From positions 1 through 48,448 of the forward strand of contig JBFKQC010000024.1 of the NCBI GenBank assembly GCA_041627895.1: a stretch of 48,448 nucleotides of DNA. Direction: 5' to 3'. The translations under genes were made by a program, and so were the position numbers. This document shows positions 7,249 through 16,384 of this stretch, one piece after another. The notes below the pieces were generated by a model, which made no database searches, was not told the DNA's origin, and saw only the letters and a program-made list of their open reading frames with translations. Positions within the stretch are counted from its first letter, which is position 1. Each line of letters opens with the position of its first letter. The stretch is from JBFKQC01 sp041627895. GTDB taxonomy: Bacteria > Pseudomonadota > Alphaproteobacteria > Rhodobacterales > Rhodobacteraceae.

Positions 7249-8520
7249 ATGGCTGAGGACGCTCTGACGGCGCGCCGGGCGGCGCTGGGCCTGCTGCTGC
7301 GCGTCACCGAAGACCGGCGGCTCATGTCGGACCTGCTGCCGGGGGCATTGCAGGACCTTGCGCCCGAGGACCGTGCGCGGGCGCAACGGCTGGCCCTGAC
7401 GGTCCTGCGCTGGATGGACCGGGCGGACCGGATGCTGGGGCCGTTCCTGAAGGCGCGGCCGCAGCCGGCGGTGCTGCATCTTCTGCGGCTTGGGCTTGTC
7501 GAGATGGCGGTGGACGGCGCCGCACCGCATGGCGTGGTGGACAGCGCCGTCAGCCTGGCGCGCGAGCGTTCCGACAGCGCCCGGGCCGCGGGGCTGGTGA
7601 ACGCGGTGCTGCGCCGGGTTGCCGGGCGGCTTGGCCAGTGGGACGGGCTGCCCGTGCCAAGATTGCCGAAATGGCTGCGCAAGCGGTTGCTGGCGGTCTA
7701 CGGCAAGGCGGCGGTCGAGGCGATGGAGGCGGCGCATGCGGCCGGCGCGCCGCTGGATTTGACGGCGCGGGAAGATGCGGCGGCGGTGGCAGCGCAGGTG
7801 GGCGGTGTCGTTCTGCCGACGGGCAGCGTGCGGCTGGCGGCAGCCAGGCAGGTATCGGCGCTGCCGGGCTATGCGGCGGGCGACTGGTGGGTGCAGGACG
7901 CCGCGGCCGCCCTGCCGGCGAGGGTCCTGGCGCCGCGGCCGGGCGAAAGGGTGCTGGACCTTTGCGCGGCGCCCGGCGGCAAGACGCTGCAACTGGCCGC
8001 GGCCGGGGCGGCGGTGACGGCGCTGGACATCTCGGCGAAACGGCTGGAGCGGCTTGCCGAGAACCTGGCGCGCACGCGGATGGCTGCCGACTGCATCGCG
8101 GCGGATGCGTTGCACTGGACCCCGGCGGCGCCGTTCGACGCGGTCCTGCTGGACGCGCCCTGCACGGCGACCGGCACGATCCGGCGCCACCCGGATCTGC
8201 CCTATGCCAAGGACGGAACCGAACTGGCGGCGCTGGCGGACTTGCAGGCCGCGCTGATCGACCGGGCGGCGGGGGTCCTGCGCCCCGGCGGGAGGCTGGT
8301 CTATTGCACCTGCTCGCTGTTGCCCGAGGAAGGCGAGGCGCAGGTTGCCGCGGCGCTGAAACGCCGGTCCGACCTGGCCCCCGACCCGGCGGCGCTGGAT
8401 TTGCCGGGGATCGAGCCCGCCTGGCGCGGCGAAGCCGGTCTCAGGCTGCGCACCGATTACTGGGCCGACCGGGGCGGAATGGACGGCTTTTTCGTCGCAA
8501 GCTTGCGAAAAGCCGCCTGA
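7249..8520 (+). CDS. rsmB: 16S rRNA (cytosine(967)-C5)-methyltransferase family protein
   Basis: RsmB/Sun methylates C967 of 16S rRNA with AdoMet. The 423-residue product has the NusB-like all-helical N-terminal domain (about residues 5-135), then a Rossmann methyltransferase domain with the AdoMet motif LDLCAAPGGKTLQLA and the two family cysteines in DAPCTATG and YCTCSLLPEE. Length is normal. The tail ends RGGMDGFFVASL, typical of the RsmB/RsmF superfamily. It is followed by the heparinase-family gene and purH on the same strand. Confidence 0.95.
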   Translation: MAEDALTARRAALGLLLRVTEDRRLMSDLLPGALQDLAPEDRARAQRLALTVLRWMDRADRMLGPFLKARPQPAVLHLLRLGLVEMAVDGAAPHGVVDSAVSLARERSDSARAAGLVNAVLRRVAGRLGQWDGLPVPRLPKWLRKRLLAVYGKAAVEAMEAAHAAGAPLDLTAREDAAAVAAQVGGVVLPTGSVRLAAARQVSALPGYAAGDWWVQDAAAALPARVLAPRPGERVLDLCAAPGGKTLQLAAAGAAVTALDISAKRLERLAENLARTRMAADCIAADALHWTPAAPFDAVLLDAPCTATGTIRRHPDLPYAKDGTELAALADLQAALIDRAAGVLRPGGRLVYCTCSLLPEEGEAQVAAALKRRSDLAPDPAALDLPGIEPAWRGEAGLRLRTDYWADRGGMDGFFVASLRKAA

Positions 8521-8614
8521 GCCGGATTTCTCCGATGACAGGCGCGCGCCCACAGCGTATCCTGTGGAAAACAACGCGCGGAAACTCGCGCATCAGGCGA
8601 GGCGAGGCAGGCCC

Positions 8615-10363
8615 GTGTCGCAAAACCCGAACCGATCCGGCCATTGGGTGCGCTGGATGAACCGGTGGCATGCGCGCCGGTCGGCGTTTGGCGCGCCGGC
8701 GACGGGCTTCGTGTCGCAGCCAGAGCCGCGCACCATCGGGCGCGTGGCCCGCGGGCGGCAGCTTTGCGCCGGGAATTTCCTGTTTGCCGGGCATGTCGTC
8801 GAGGCGCCGGATACCTCGATCTGGGACCTCGACATGCCGGACGCCGCCTTCGAAGAGGAACTGCACGGCTTCACCTGGCTCGACGACCTGGCCGCCGCGG
8901 GCGACGGGCTGGCGCGGCGCCGGGCGCAGGCCTGGACCGAGGACTGGGTCAGGCGGTTCGGGCGCGGCACCGGGCCCGGCTGGACGCCCGAGGCGACCGG
9001 CCGCCGGCTGATCCGCTGGATCAACCACGCGATCTTCCTGCTGAACGCGCAGGCGCCGGGCGGGTCCGACGCCTATTACCGCTCGCTCGGCCACCAGACG
9101 GTGTTCCTGTCGCGGCGCTGGCGCACCGCGCCCGTGGGTGTGCCGCGGTTCGAGGCGCTGACCGGGCTGATCTATGCCGGGCTCGCGCTGATCGGGATGG
9201 AACGGCACGCCGGCCCCGCCGTGGCGGCGCTGGCGCGCGAATGCGACGCGCAGATCGACGCCGAGGGCGGCATCCCAAGCCGCAACCCCGAGGAACTGCT
9301 CGAGGTCTTCACGCTGCTGACCTGGGCCTCGTCGGCGCTGGCCGAGGCCGGGCGCATCCCGCCCAAGCCGATCCTGGCGGCGATCGAGCGCATCGCGCCG
9401 ACGCTGCGCGCACTGCGCCATGCCGACGGCGGGCTGGCGCGGTTCCACGGCGGCGGGCGCGGGCTGGAGGGACGGCTGGATCACGCGCTGGCCAGCGCCG
9501 GGGTGCGCACGCCGCCGGGTGCGGGACTGGCGATGGGGTTCGCGCGGCTTTCGGCGGGGCGCACCACGATCGTCGTCGACGCCGCCGCGCCGCCCTCGGG
9601 TCCGGGCCAGACCCGCGCGCATGCCTCGACGCTGGCCTTCGAGCTGACCTCGGGGCGGCGCCCGGTGATCGTGAATTGCGGCTCGGGCGAGCCGTTCGGC
9701 GCCGACTGGGCGCGCGCGGGGCGGGCCACGGCCTCGCATTCGGTGCTGGAGATCGAGGGCTACTCGTCGTCGCGCTTCGGCGCCAAGAGCGTCATGGGAA
9801 CCGCGATGCGCGACGTGCTGGCGGATGTGCCGAAAGACGTGCGCATGCGCCAGAACGCCGATACCGGCGGCATCGGGCTGATGGCGGGGCATGACGGCTA
9901 TGCCGCCACGCACGGGCTGACCCATGTGCGCGCGATCGACCTGTCGGTCGACGGGCGCCGGCTGGCGGGCGACGACACCGTCGCCACCGTGACCGACCAG
10001 GACAACCGCATCTTCGACCGGGCGATGAACCGGGTGAAGCTGCAGGGCATACCGTTTCACATCCGCTTTCATTTGCACCCCGACGTCGATGCCGAAATCG
10101 ACCTTGGTGGCAGCGCGGTCTCGCTGGCGCTGAAAAGCGGCGAGATCTGGATCTTCCGGCACGACGGTTTCGCCCGGCTGGGCCTGCAGCAGAGCGTCTA
10201 CCTGGAAAAAGGCCGCCTGAAGCCGCGCGCGACAAAACAGATCGTTCTATCCGCCCGCGCGATGGAGTATGCGACGCGGGTCCGCTGGACTCTCGCCAAG
10301 GCGCAGGACACGCCCGACCATGTCCGCGACCTGGAGCGGGACGAAAGCGAAATGATGATCTGA
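8615..10363 (+). CDS. Heparinase II/III family protein
   Basis: A 582-residue protein of the heparinase II/III-like superfamily of polysaccharide lyases. The first part is helical, as in an alpha/alpha toroid (residues about 60-330, with WINHAIFLLNAQAP and RNPEELLEVFTLLTWASSAL). The C-terminal half is a beta-rich domain containing GQTRAHASTLAFELTSGRRP, RATASHSVLEI and IRFHLHPDVDAE, as in lyases that cleave uronic-acid-containing polymers. No signal peptide is seen. GTG 8615 (MSQNPNRSG) is preferred; an in-frame GTG at 8564 would add 17 residues. It sits between rsmB and purH; the 21-nt gap to purH suggests cotranscription. The substrate cannot be deduced, and catalysis is unproven. Confidence 0.9.
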   Translation: MSQNPNRSGHWVRWMNRWHARRSAFGAPATGFVSQPEPRTIGRVARGRQLCAGNFLFAGHVVEAPDTSIWDLDMPDAAFEEELHGFTWLDDLAAAGDGLARRRAQAWTEDWVRRFGRGTGPGWTPEATGRRLIRWINHAIFLLNAQAPGGSDAYYRSLGHQTVFLSRRWRTAPVGVPRFEALTGLIYAGLALIGMERHAGPAVAALARECDAQIDAEGGIPSRNPEELLEVFTLLTWASSALAEAGRIPPKPILAAIERIAPTLRALRHADGGLARFHGGGRGLEGRLDHALASAGVRTPPGAGLAMGFARLSAGRTTIVVDAAAPPSGPGQTRAHASTLAFELTSGRRPVIVNCGSGEPFGADWARAGRATASHSVLEIEGYSSSRFGAKSVMGTAMRDVLADVPKDVRMRQNADTGGIGLMAGHDGYAATHGLTHVRAIDLSVDGRRLAGDDTVATVTDQDNRIFDRAMNRVKLQGIPFHIRFHLHPDVDAEIDLGGSAVSLALKSGEIWIFRHDGFARLGLQQSVYLEKGRLKPRATKQIVLSARAMEYATRVRWTLAKAQDTPDHVRDLERDESEMMI

Positions 10364-10384
10364 CCGCCAAAGGACCCCTGCCAC

Positions 10385-11974
10385 ATGACCGAGCCTCGCA
10401 AGGTGCGCCGCGCCCTGATATCCGTGTCCGACAAGACCGGGCTGATCGAATTTGCCAGGGGGCTGGCGGGCCACGGGATCGAGCTGTTGTCGACCGGCGG
10501 GTCGGCCGCGATGCTGCGCGACGCGGGACTGGCCGTGACCGACGTGGCCGAGATCACCGGCTATCCCGAGATGATGGACGGGCGCGTCAAGACGCTGCAT
10601 CCGGCGGTGCATGGCGGGCTTCTGGCGCTGCGCGACAACCCGGAACACCTGGCCGCGATGGAGGCGCACGGGATCGGCGCGATCGACCTGCTGGTTGTGA
10701 ACCTCTATCCCTTCGAGGCGACCGTGGCGAAGGGCGCGGATTTCGGGACCTGCATCGAGAACATCGATATCGGCGGCCCGGCGATGATCCGCGCGGCGGC
10801 CAAGAACCATGCCTTCGTGAGCGTGGTCGTCGATGTCGAGGACTATGCCGCGGTGCTGGAGGAACTGGCCGCGAACGGCGGCGCCACGACGCCCGGTCTC
10901 CGCAAGCGCCTTGCGCTGACGGCCTATGGCCGCACGGCGGCCTACGACGCCGCGGTATCGGGCTGGATGGCCGGCGCGCTGGGCGAGGCGCAGCCGCGGC
11001 GCCGCGCCTTCGCCGGGCGGCTGGCGCAGGGGCTGCGCTATGGCGAGAACCCGCACCAGTCGGCGGCGTTCTATGTCGACGGCAGCGGCCGGCAGGGCGT
11101 GGCGACGGCGGTGCAGCACCAGGGCAAGGAGCTGAGTTACAACAACATCAACGACACCGATGCGGCGTTCGAGCTGGTCAGCGAGTTCCCGCCCGCCGAG
11201 GGCCCGGCCTGCGCGATCATCAAGCACGCCAATCCATGCGGCGTGGCGCAGGCGGACACATTGGCCGAGGCCTATGCCCGCGCATTCGACTGCGACCGCA
11301 CTTCGGCCTTCGGCGGGATCGTGGCGCTGAACACGAGGCTCGACGCCGCCACCGCCGAGGAGATCGTGAAAATCTTCACCGAGGTCGTCATCGCCCCGGG
11401 CGCCGACGATGCCGCGCGCGAGATTTTCGCCGCCAAGAAGAACCTGCGCCTGCTGACTACCAGGGGGCTGGCCGACCCGATCCACGGCGCGCTTGCGGTG
11501 CGGCAGGTGGCCGGCGGCTGGCTGGTGCAGGACCGCGACAACGGGCGTATCTCGCTGACCGATATCGAAGTCGTCACGAAACGCGCGCCGACCGCGCGGG
11601 AAGTCGCGGACATGCGCTTTGCCTGGAAGGTCGCCAAGCACGTCAAGTCGAACGCCATCGTCTATGCCAAGGGCGGCGCGACGGTGGGCGTGGGCGCGGG
11701 GCAGATGAGCCGGCTGGACAGTTCGACCATCGCCGCGCTGAAAGCACAGCGGATGGCCGACGAGCTTGGGCTGGGGCAAAGCCCGGCGGTGGGCTCGGTC
11801 GTGGCCTCGGATGCCTTCTTTCCGTTCCCCGACGGGCTGCTGGCGGCGGCCGAGGCGGGCGCAACGGCGGTGATCCAGCCCGGCGGGTCGATGCGCGACG
11901 ATCAGGTGATCGCGGCGGCAGACGAGGCCGGGCTGGCGATGGTGTTCACCAGGATGCGGCACTTCCGGCACTGA
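10385..11974 (+). CDS. purH: Bifunctional AICAR transformylase / IMP cyclohydrolase
   Basis: PurH carries out the last two steps of purine biosynthesis, formylation of AICAR and ring closure to IMP. The 529-residue protein has the N-terminal MGS-like cyclohydrolase domain (RRALISVSDKTGL, LLSTGGSA, GRVKTLHPAVHGGLL, NLYPFE) and the C-terminal transformylase domain with RYGENPHQSAAFY, the catalytic IIKHANPCGVA and VASDAFFPFPDGL. Length and all signatures are normal. Its 3' end overlaps by 29 nt the end of a small gene on the other strand. Confidence 0.98.
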   Translation: MTEPRKVRRALISVSDKTGLIEFARGLAGHGIELLSTGGSAAMLRDAGLAVTDVAEITGYPEMMDGRVKTLHPAVHGGLLALRDNPEHLAAMEAHGIGAIDLLVVNLYPFEATVAKGADFGTCIENIDIGGPAMIRAAAKNHAFVSVVVDVEDYAAVLEELAANGGATTPGLRKRLALTAYGRTAAYDAAVSGWMAGALGEAQPRRRAFAGRLAQGLRYGENPHQSAAFYVDGSGRQGVATAVQHQGKELSYNNINDTDAAFELVSEFPPAEGPACAIIKHANPCGVAQADTLAEAYARAFDCDRTSAFGGIVALNTRLDAATAEEIVKIFTEVVIAPGADDAAREIFAAKKNLRLLTTRGLADPIHGALAVRQVAGGWLVQDRDNGRISLTDIEVVTKRAPTAREVADMRFAWKVAKHVKSNAIVYAKGGATVGVGAGQMSRLDSSTIAALKAQRMADELGLGQSPAVGSVVASDAFFPFPDGLLAAAEAGATAVIQPGGSMRDDQVIAAADEAGLAMVFTRMRHFRH

Positions 11975-12131
11975 CGCGGGCCGCAAGCGCCCGGACGATA
12001 CGGGCGACGGCCGCGGTCACGGCCCGGGCGACGGCGCGCACCTGATGCGATTGTGCGCGCCGGACGCGGCGCCGGGTGGCCTCGTGATCGGTCAGGCGCG
12101 AGATCATGGCGGCGGTATGCGGGTCGGTCAT
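11946..12131 (-). CDS. Small Arg/Ala-rich protein of unknown function
   Basis: A 61-residue frame beginning MTDPHTAAMISRLTDHEATR, followed by a strongly basic amphipathic helix (AVARAVTAAVARIVRALAAR). GGGGAA is 7 nt upstream of the ATG, which supports real translation. Proteins of this size and look, with a short polar head and an Arg/Ala-rich helix, recur as unnamed small proteins in Rhodobacterales, but I cannot name a family. Its last 29 nt overlap the end of purH on the other strand, and it is divergent from the TPR regulator across 141 nt. No function is proposed; chance coding is possible at this GC content. Confidence 0.5.
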   Translation of the reverse strand: MTDPHTAAMISRLTDHEATRRRVRRAQSHQVRAVARAVTAAVARIVRALAARVSAGSAASW

Positions 12132-12238
12132 CGGCGTGTTCCCCGTTCTTGTCGTTCGATGCGGTCAAGAATCGCCGACGCCGGGGCGGAAATCTTTCGG
12201 GCGAAGTCCAGAAACGCTCCAGAAGCCCGCCAAATTCC

Positions 12239-12266
12239 TTAACTTGCTGGAAATCGGTCTTAAGAT
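12239..12266 (+). promoter_or_regulatory. Candidate promoter of the TPR regulator, possibly leaderless
   Basis: TTAACT (12239-12244), a 16-nt spacer and TAAGAT (12261-12266) resemble sigma70-type -35 and -10 elements. The -10 ends 6 nt before the ATG at 12273, so transcription from it would give a leaderless or nearly leaderless mRNA; no purine-rich ribosome site precedes the ATG. The -35 match is weak. Confidence 0.35.
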
Positions 12267-12272
12267 ACGCCC

Positions 12273-13814
12273 ATGGCCCGCGCCCCGATCGCCTTTGACG
12301 AATTCGAGATCGACCCCGCCCGCGGCGAATTGCGCCGCGCCGGTGCGCCGGTGCCGGTGGAGCCGCAGGTGCTGGACCTGATCGCGTATCTGGCCGCGCG
12401 GGCGGGCGAGATCGTCAGCCGCGACGAGTTGATCGAGGCGGTATGGGGCGGGCGGATCGTGTCGGATTCGGCGATTTCCAGCCGGATCAATGCTGCACGC
12501 ACCGCGCTCGACGACGACGGCACCGCGCAGCGCGTGATCCGCACCGTGCCGCGGCGCGGGTTCCTGTTCGTGCCCGAGGTGGCGCAGGAAAAAGACCGCG
12601 AAACGGATGCCGGGGCAGTGCAACCCGAGCGCCGCTCGATCGCCGTGCTGCCATTCCAGAACATCTCGGGCGACCCCGAGCAGACGTATTTCTCGGACGG
12701 GATCACCGACGATATCATTACCGATCTGTCACGCTATCCCGAGCTTTTCGTCATCGCGCGGCACTCGTCCTTCGCCTATCGCGGCAGCGGCACCCGGCCG
12801 ATCGACATCGCGCGCGAATTGTCCGTGCAATACATTGCCGAGGGCAGCGTGCGCCGCGCCGGCAACCGGATCCGGGTGACCGCGCGGCTGATCGATCCCT
12901 GGGCGGGAAACGAACTGTGGGCGGAACGCTATGACCGCGAACTTACCGACATTTTCGAGGTGCAGGACGAAATCACCAGCCTGATCGTCAACACGCTTGC
13001 CGGGCAGATCACGCGGCAGCATTATCTGCGCTCGCGCGACAGCAGCACTGAAACCGTGGACGCCTACGAGCACGTCCTGCGGGCGACGCAGTTGGCGTTG
13101 CGCGTGGCGCCGGCAGACAATGCGCGGGCCCGAGTGGAGGCACAGAAGGCCATCGCGATCGACCCGAAGCTTGCCAGGGCGCGCGCGATCCTTGCACTCA
13201 CCTACCTCAACGAGGCCAACAACGTTTGGGTTGCCGACCCAGAGGCGTCCAATGCCCGCGCCTACGAAGCGGTCGCCCGTGCGGTGGGCGACGACGACCG
13301 TGACCCGTGGGCGTTCGCCATGCTCGGCATCGCCGAACTTTGGCACAATCGCGCGCACGACCGCGCCGTAGCCGCGATGCGCCGGTCGATCGAACTCAAC
13401 CCCAGCAACGTGCATTTCCGGTCGCTGTGCTCTTACGTTCTGGCTTTCGCCGGGCAGGCCCGCGACGCGCTGGACGAGATCGACCGCGCGCTGCGGATGA
13501 ACCCGCATCCGCTGCCGGTCTATCTGGGGTTTCGCGGCCGGGCGCTGTTGCTGTTGCGTCGTTTCGACGAGGCGACGCCGTGCCTCGAGACGATGGTGAC
13601 GATGATGCCGGGGCATTCCAACGCCCTGGGCTATGCCGCGGTGGCCTACGCAGCGAGCGGGAGGGTCGGCGATGCGAAGGCCACCGTCAAGGAACTGGTG
13701 TCCTCGAACCCCCATTACCGGCTCGCAGTTCTGCGCCGCATCCTGCCGTTTTCCGATCCGTCCGACCTGGCGCTGATCACCGACAACCTGGCCCGCGCGG
13801 GTCTGCCGGATTGA
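12273..13814 (+). CDS. Winged-helix regulator with TolB-like and TPR regions (CadC-like, cytosolic)
   Basis: A 513-residue protein. Residues about 5-105 form an OmpR/CadC-type winged helix (EIVSRDELIEAVWGGRIVSD, then RVIRTVPRRGFLFVPEV). Residues about 120-250 form the TolB-like fold found in such regulators (RSIAVLPFQNISGDPEQTYF, DGITDDIITDLSR, YIAEGSVRRAGNRIRVTARL). The rest is helical TPR-like repeat (ARARAILALTYLNEAN, AVAAMRRSIELNPSN). Unlike CadC there is no transmembrane segment, and there is no receiver or cyclase domain, so it probably senses through the TPR part in the cytoplasm. The target genes are unknown. No Shine-Dalgarno precedes the ATG; a possible -10 (TAAGAT, 12261-12266) would place transcription start at or next to the ATG. 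Confidence 0.9.
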   Translation: MARAPIAFDEFEIDPARGELRRAGAPVPVEPQVLDLIAYLAARAGEIVSRDELIEAVWGGRIVSDSAISSRINAARTALDDDGTAQRVIRTVPRRGFLFVPEVAQEKDRETDAGAVQPERRSIAVLPFQNISGDPEQTYFSDGITDDIITDLSRYPELFVIARHSSFAYRGSGTRPIDIARELSVQYIAEGSVRRAGNRIRVTARLIDPWAGNELWAERYDRELTDIFEVQDEITSLIVNTLAGQITRQHYLRSRDSSTETVDAYEHVLRATQLALRVAPADNARARVEAQKAIAIDPKLARARAILALTYLNEANNVWVADPEASNARAYEAVARAVGDDDRDPWAFAMLGIAELWHNRAHDRAVAAMRRSIELNPSNVHFRSLCSYVLAFAGQARDALDEIDRALRMNPHPLPVYLGFRGRALLLLRRFDEATPCLETMVTMMPGHSNALGYAAVAYAASGRVGDAKATVKELVSSNPHYRLAVLRRILPFSDPSDLALITDNLARAGLPD

Positions 13815-13896
13815 CGCGCGGCGCGCGCCCGCCCTTTCCTTGCCGGGCCATGCCGCCTAAAACACCGCCCGAGGCAGAACGCAGTCGGGGCAGGCA

Positions 13897-14370
13897 ATGC
13901 GGCGCATGTTCACCATAGCGGGGGCGGTCTTCGTGCTGGACCAGGTCACGAAGCTGCTGGTCGTGCAGGTCATGAACCTTGCCGAGCGGGTCGAGATCGA
14001 CATCTTGCCGCCCGTGTTGAACCTGCGCATGGCCTGGAACCGCGGGATCAACTTCGGCCTCTTGTCCGGCGAGCGGGACCTGACGCGCTGGATCCTGATC
14101 GCGGTGGCGCTGGTGATCACCGCCTGGGTGATCTGGTGGATGCGCCGCGAGACGCGGCCAATCGCGCGGGTCTCGGCCGGGTTGCTGATCGGCGGCGCGC
14201 TGGGCAACGTGGTCGACCGGCTGGTCTATGGCGCAGTCGCGGATTTCTTGAACATGTCGTGCTGCGGGATCGAGAACCCATACGCCTTCAACGTCGCCGA
14301 TATCGCCATCTTCGCCGGGGCGATCGGCCTTATCCTGTTCACCGGCGAACGGAAGCAGAAGACCACGTGA
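13897..14370 (+). CDS. lspA: Lipoprotein signal peptidase II
   Basis: LspA is the inner-membrane aspartyl protease that removes signal peptides from diacylglyceryl-modified prolipoproteins. The 157-residue product has four hydrophobic segments, the N-terminal motif FVLDQVTK, the conserved AWNRGINFGLL, GALGNVVDRL with catalytic Asp107 and FNVADIAIF with catalytic Asp135. Start and length are typical. It is followed after 57 nt by a DUF3035 lipoprotein, a likely substrate. Confidence 0.96.
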   Translation: MRRMFTIAGAVFVLDQVTKLLVVQVMNLAERVEIDILPPVLNLRMAWNRGINFGLLSGERDLTRWILIAVALVITAWVIWWMRRETRPIARVSAGLLIGGALGNVVDRLVYGAVADFLNMSCCGIENPYAFNVADIAIFAGAIGLILFTGERKQKTT

Positions 14371-14427
14371 CGCGCCCGGCGGCTTGGGGTACACAAGGCG
14401 CGAGAGAGCAGGACGAAGGAGCCTCGG

Positions 14428-14964
14428 ATGCGGGCTTTGGCAGCGAAGATTGTAATCGCGGCGCTGGTGCTGACCATGGTGTCGGCGTGCAGCCGCAACC
14501 GCGAGCCGAGGCTTCTGAACCTGCGGTCGGCCACCGAGGGGCCGGACGAGTTCGCGATCCTGCCGAACAAGCCGCTGCAGGAGCCCGAAAGCTACACCGC
14601 GCTGCCGCCGCCGACGCCCGGCGGCGCCAACCGCGTCGACGCCACGCCGAATGCCGACGCGATCGCCGCGCTGGGCGGCAACCCGGCGGCTGTGTCGCGC
14701 GGTATCCCGACCGGCGACGCGGGACTGGTGAACCACGCCAGCCGCTATGGCCGGTCCGGCGCGATCCGCCAGCAGCTTGCCGCCGAGGACCTGGAATTCC
14801 GGCGCCGCAAGTCGGGCCGCCCGCTGGAACGGCTGTTCAACGTGAACGTCTATTTCCGCGCCTACCGGGCGCAGTCGCTCGACCAGTATGCCGAGTTGGA
14901 ACGCTTCCGCCGGCTCGGCGTGCGCACGCCCGCGGCGCCGCCGGACTACGAAGTGAATCGCTGA
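14428..14964 (+). CDS. DUF3035 domain lipoprotein
   Basis: A 178-residue precursor with a lipoprotein signal peptide ending LTMVSAC (lipidated Cys21). The mature part shows the DUF3035 pattern: LRSATEGPDEFAILPNKPL and LPPPTPGGANRVDATP, then a charged C-terminal region with a Tyr/Arg-rich end (NVYFRAYRAQSLDQYAEL). It should be anchored in the outer or inner membrane facing the periplasm. Its function is unknown. It lies just downstream of lspA. Confidence 0.88.
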   Translation: MRALAAKIVIAALVLTMVSACSRNREPRLLNLRSATEGPDEFAILPNKPLQEPESYTALPPPTPGGANRVDATPNADAIAALGGNPAAVSRGIPTGDAGLVNHASRYGRSGAIRQQLAAEDLEFRRRKSGRPLERLFNVNVYFRAYRAQSLDQYAELERFRRLGVRTPAAPPDYEVNR

Positions 14965-15031
14965 TTTCACATCTCTGTAACGCGGGTTGAAGCGCGGGCG
15001 GCCAGGCGTAGCTTAAGCCGCACGTGCCGCA

Positions 15032-16384
15032 ATGATGGACATGCCGATGCGCCTCCTGGCCGCCTGCCTTTTCGCCTGTCTGACCGCCTGGCCCGCGCTG
15101 GCCGGCGAGATCACCAGCTTCACCCTCGACAACGGGCTGGACGTGGTGGTGATCGAGGATCACCGCGCCCCGGTCGTGGTTCACATGGTCTGGTACCGCG
15201 CCGGCGCCGCCGACGAGCCGCCGGGAAAGTCCGGCATCGCGCACTACCTCGAACACCTGCTATTCAAGGGCACCGACGACATGGCGCCCGGCGAGTTTTC
15301 CGCTACGGTGTCGCGCAACGGCGGGTCGGACAACGCCTTTACGTCGTGGGATTACACCGGCTATTTCCAGCGCGTCGCGGCGGACCGGCTGGAACTGATG
15401 ATGCAGATGGAAGCCGACCGGATGCGCGACCTGCAGCTGACCGGAACCGACATCCTGACCGAGCGCGACGTGATCATCGAAGAGCGCAACCAGCGGGTCG
15501 AGAACAACCCCGGCGCGCTGTTCGGCGAGCAGCGCCGGGCTGCGCTGTACCTGAACCACCCCTACGGCGTCCCGGTCATCGGCTGGAAACACGAGGCCGA
15601 GGCGCTGACGCTCGACGACGCGCTGGACTTCTACCGGACCTACTATGCGCCCAACAACGCAATCCTGATCGTCGCCGGCGACGTCGCGCCGGACGCGGTG
15701 CGCGCGCTGGCGGAACGGCATTACGGGCCGCTCGCGCCGACGCCCGGCCTCGGCGAACGGGTGCGACCGGCCGAGCCGCCGCACCTGGCCGAACGCCGGC
15801 TGGTCTATGAAGACCCCCGGGTCGGCGAGCCCTACGTGATCCGCACCTACCTTGCGCCCGAACGCGACCCCGGTGCGCAGGAAGAGGCCGCGGCGCTGTC
15901 GCTTCTGGCCGATATCCTGGGCGGCAACGGTGCGACCTCGGTCCTTGGCCGCAAGCTGCAGTTCGAGCAGCAGACGGCAATCTATACATCGGCCTTCTAC
16001 CAGGGCCTCAGCTATGACGACACGACCTTTGGGCTGGTGATCGTGCCGGTGCCCGGCGTTTCGCTGGATCAGGCCGAGGCGGCGCTGGACCGCGCGGTCG
16101 CCGAATTCCTCGAGGAAGGCGTCGACCCCGAGCAGCTGGCGCGGATCAAGATGGAACTGCGCGCCTCGGAAATCTACGGCAAGGATTCGGTTCAGGGCCT
16201 GGCCCGGCGCTATGGATCGGCGCTGACCTCGGGGCTGACGCTGGCGGATATCGAGGCCTGGCCCGACATCCTGCAGGCGGTCACGGAAGAGGACATCCTC
16301 GCCGCCGCCCGGCGGGTGTTCGATCGCAAGAATGCGGTTACGGGGTGGCTGCAGCGCCCGACGGCCACGGAGGTGACGCAATGA
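15032..16384 (+). CDS. M16 family zinc peptidase (catalytic subunit)
   Basis: A 450-residue, pitrilysin/MPP-like (M16B) peptidase with an N-terminal signal peptide (LLAACLFACLTAWPALA), so it acts in the periplasm. The inverted zinc motif is intact: HYLEH at residues 71-75, with a downstream glutamate in the conserved ERDVIIEERNQRVENNP. The second domain is of the M16_C type. Upstream ATGs crowd the start; translation from the sixth codon (15047) would give a cleaner signal peptide. Its TGA overlaps the ATG of a second M16 gene (ATGA, 16381-16384), so the two are coupled and likely form a heterodimer that degrades or matures periplasmic peptides. Confidence 0.94.
   Translation: MMDMPMRLLAACLFACLTAWPALAGEITSFTLDNGLDVVVIEDHRAPVVVHMVWYRAGAADEPPGKSGIAHYLEHLLFKGTDDMAPGEFSATVSRNGGSDNAFTSWDYTGYFQRVAADRLELMMQMEADRMRDLQLTGTDILTERDVIIEERNQRVENNPGALFGEQRRAALYLNHPYGVPVIGWKHEAEALTLDDALDFYRTYYAPNNAILIVAGDVAPDAVRALAERHYGPLAPTPGLGERVRPAEPPHLAERRLVYEDPRVGEPYVIRTYLAPERDPGAQEEAAALSLLADILGGNGATSVLGRKLQFEQQTAIYTSAFYQGLSYDDTTFGLVIVPVPGVSLDQAEAALDRAVAEFLEEGVDPEQLARIKMELRASEIYGKDSVQGLARRYGSALTSGLTLADIEAWPDILQAVTEEDILAAARRVFDRKNAVTGWLQRPTATEVTQ

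Noticed and set aside
8566..8576. TGTGGAAAA near the heparinase-family start, resembling a DnaA box
   Set aside because: Single, imperfect copy (TTTTCCACA) with no cluster, AT-rich unwinding region or dnaA gene nearby; not an origin.
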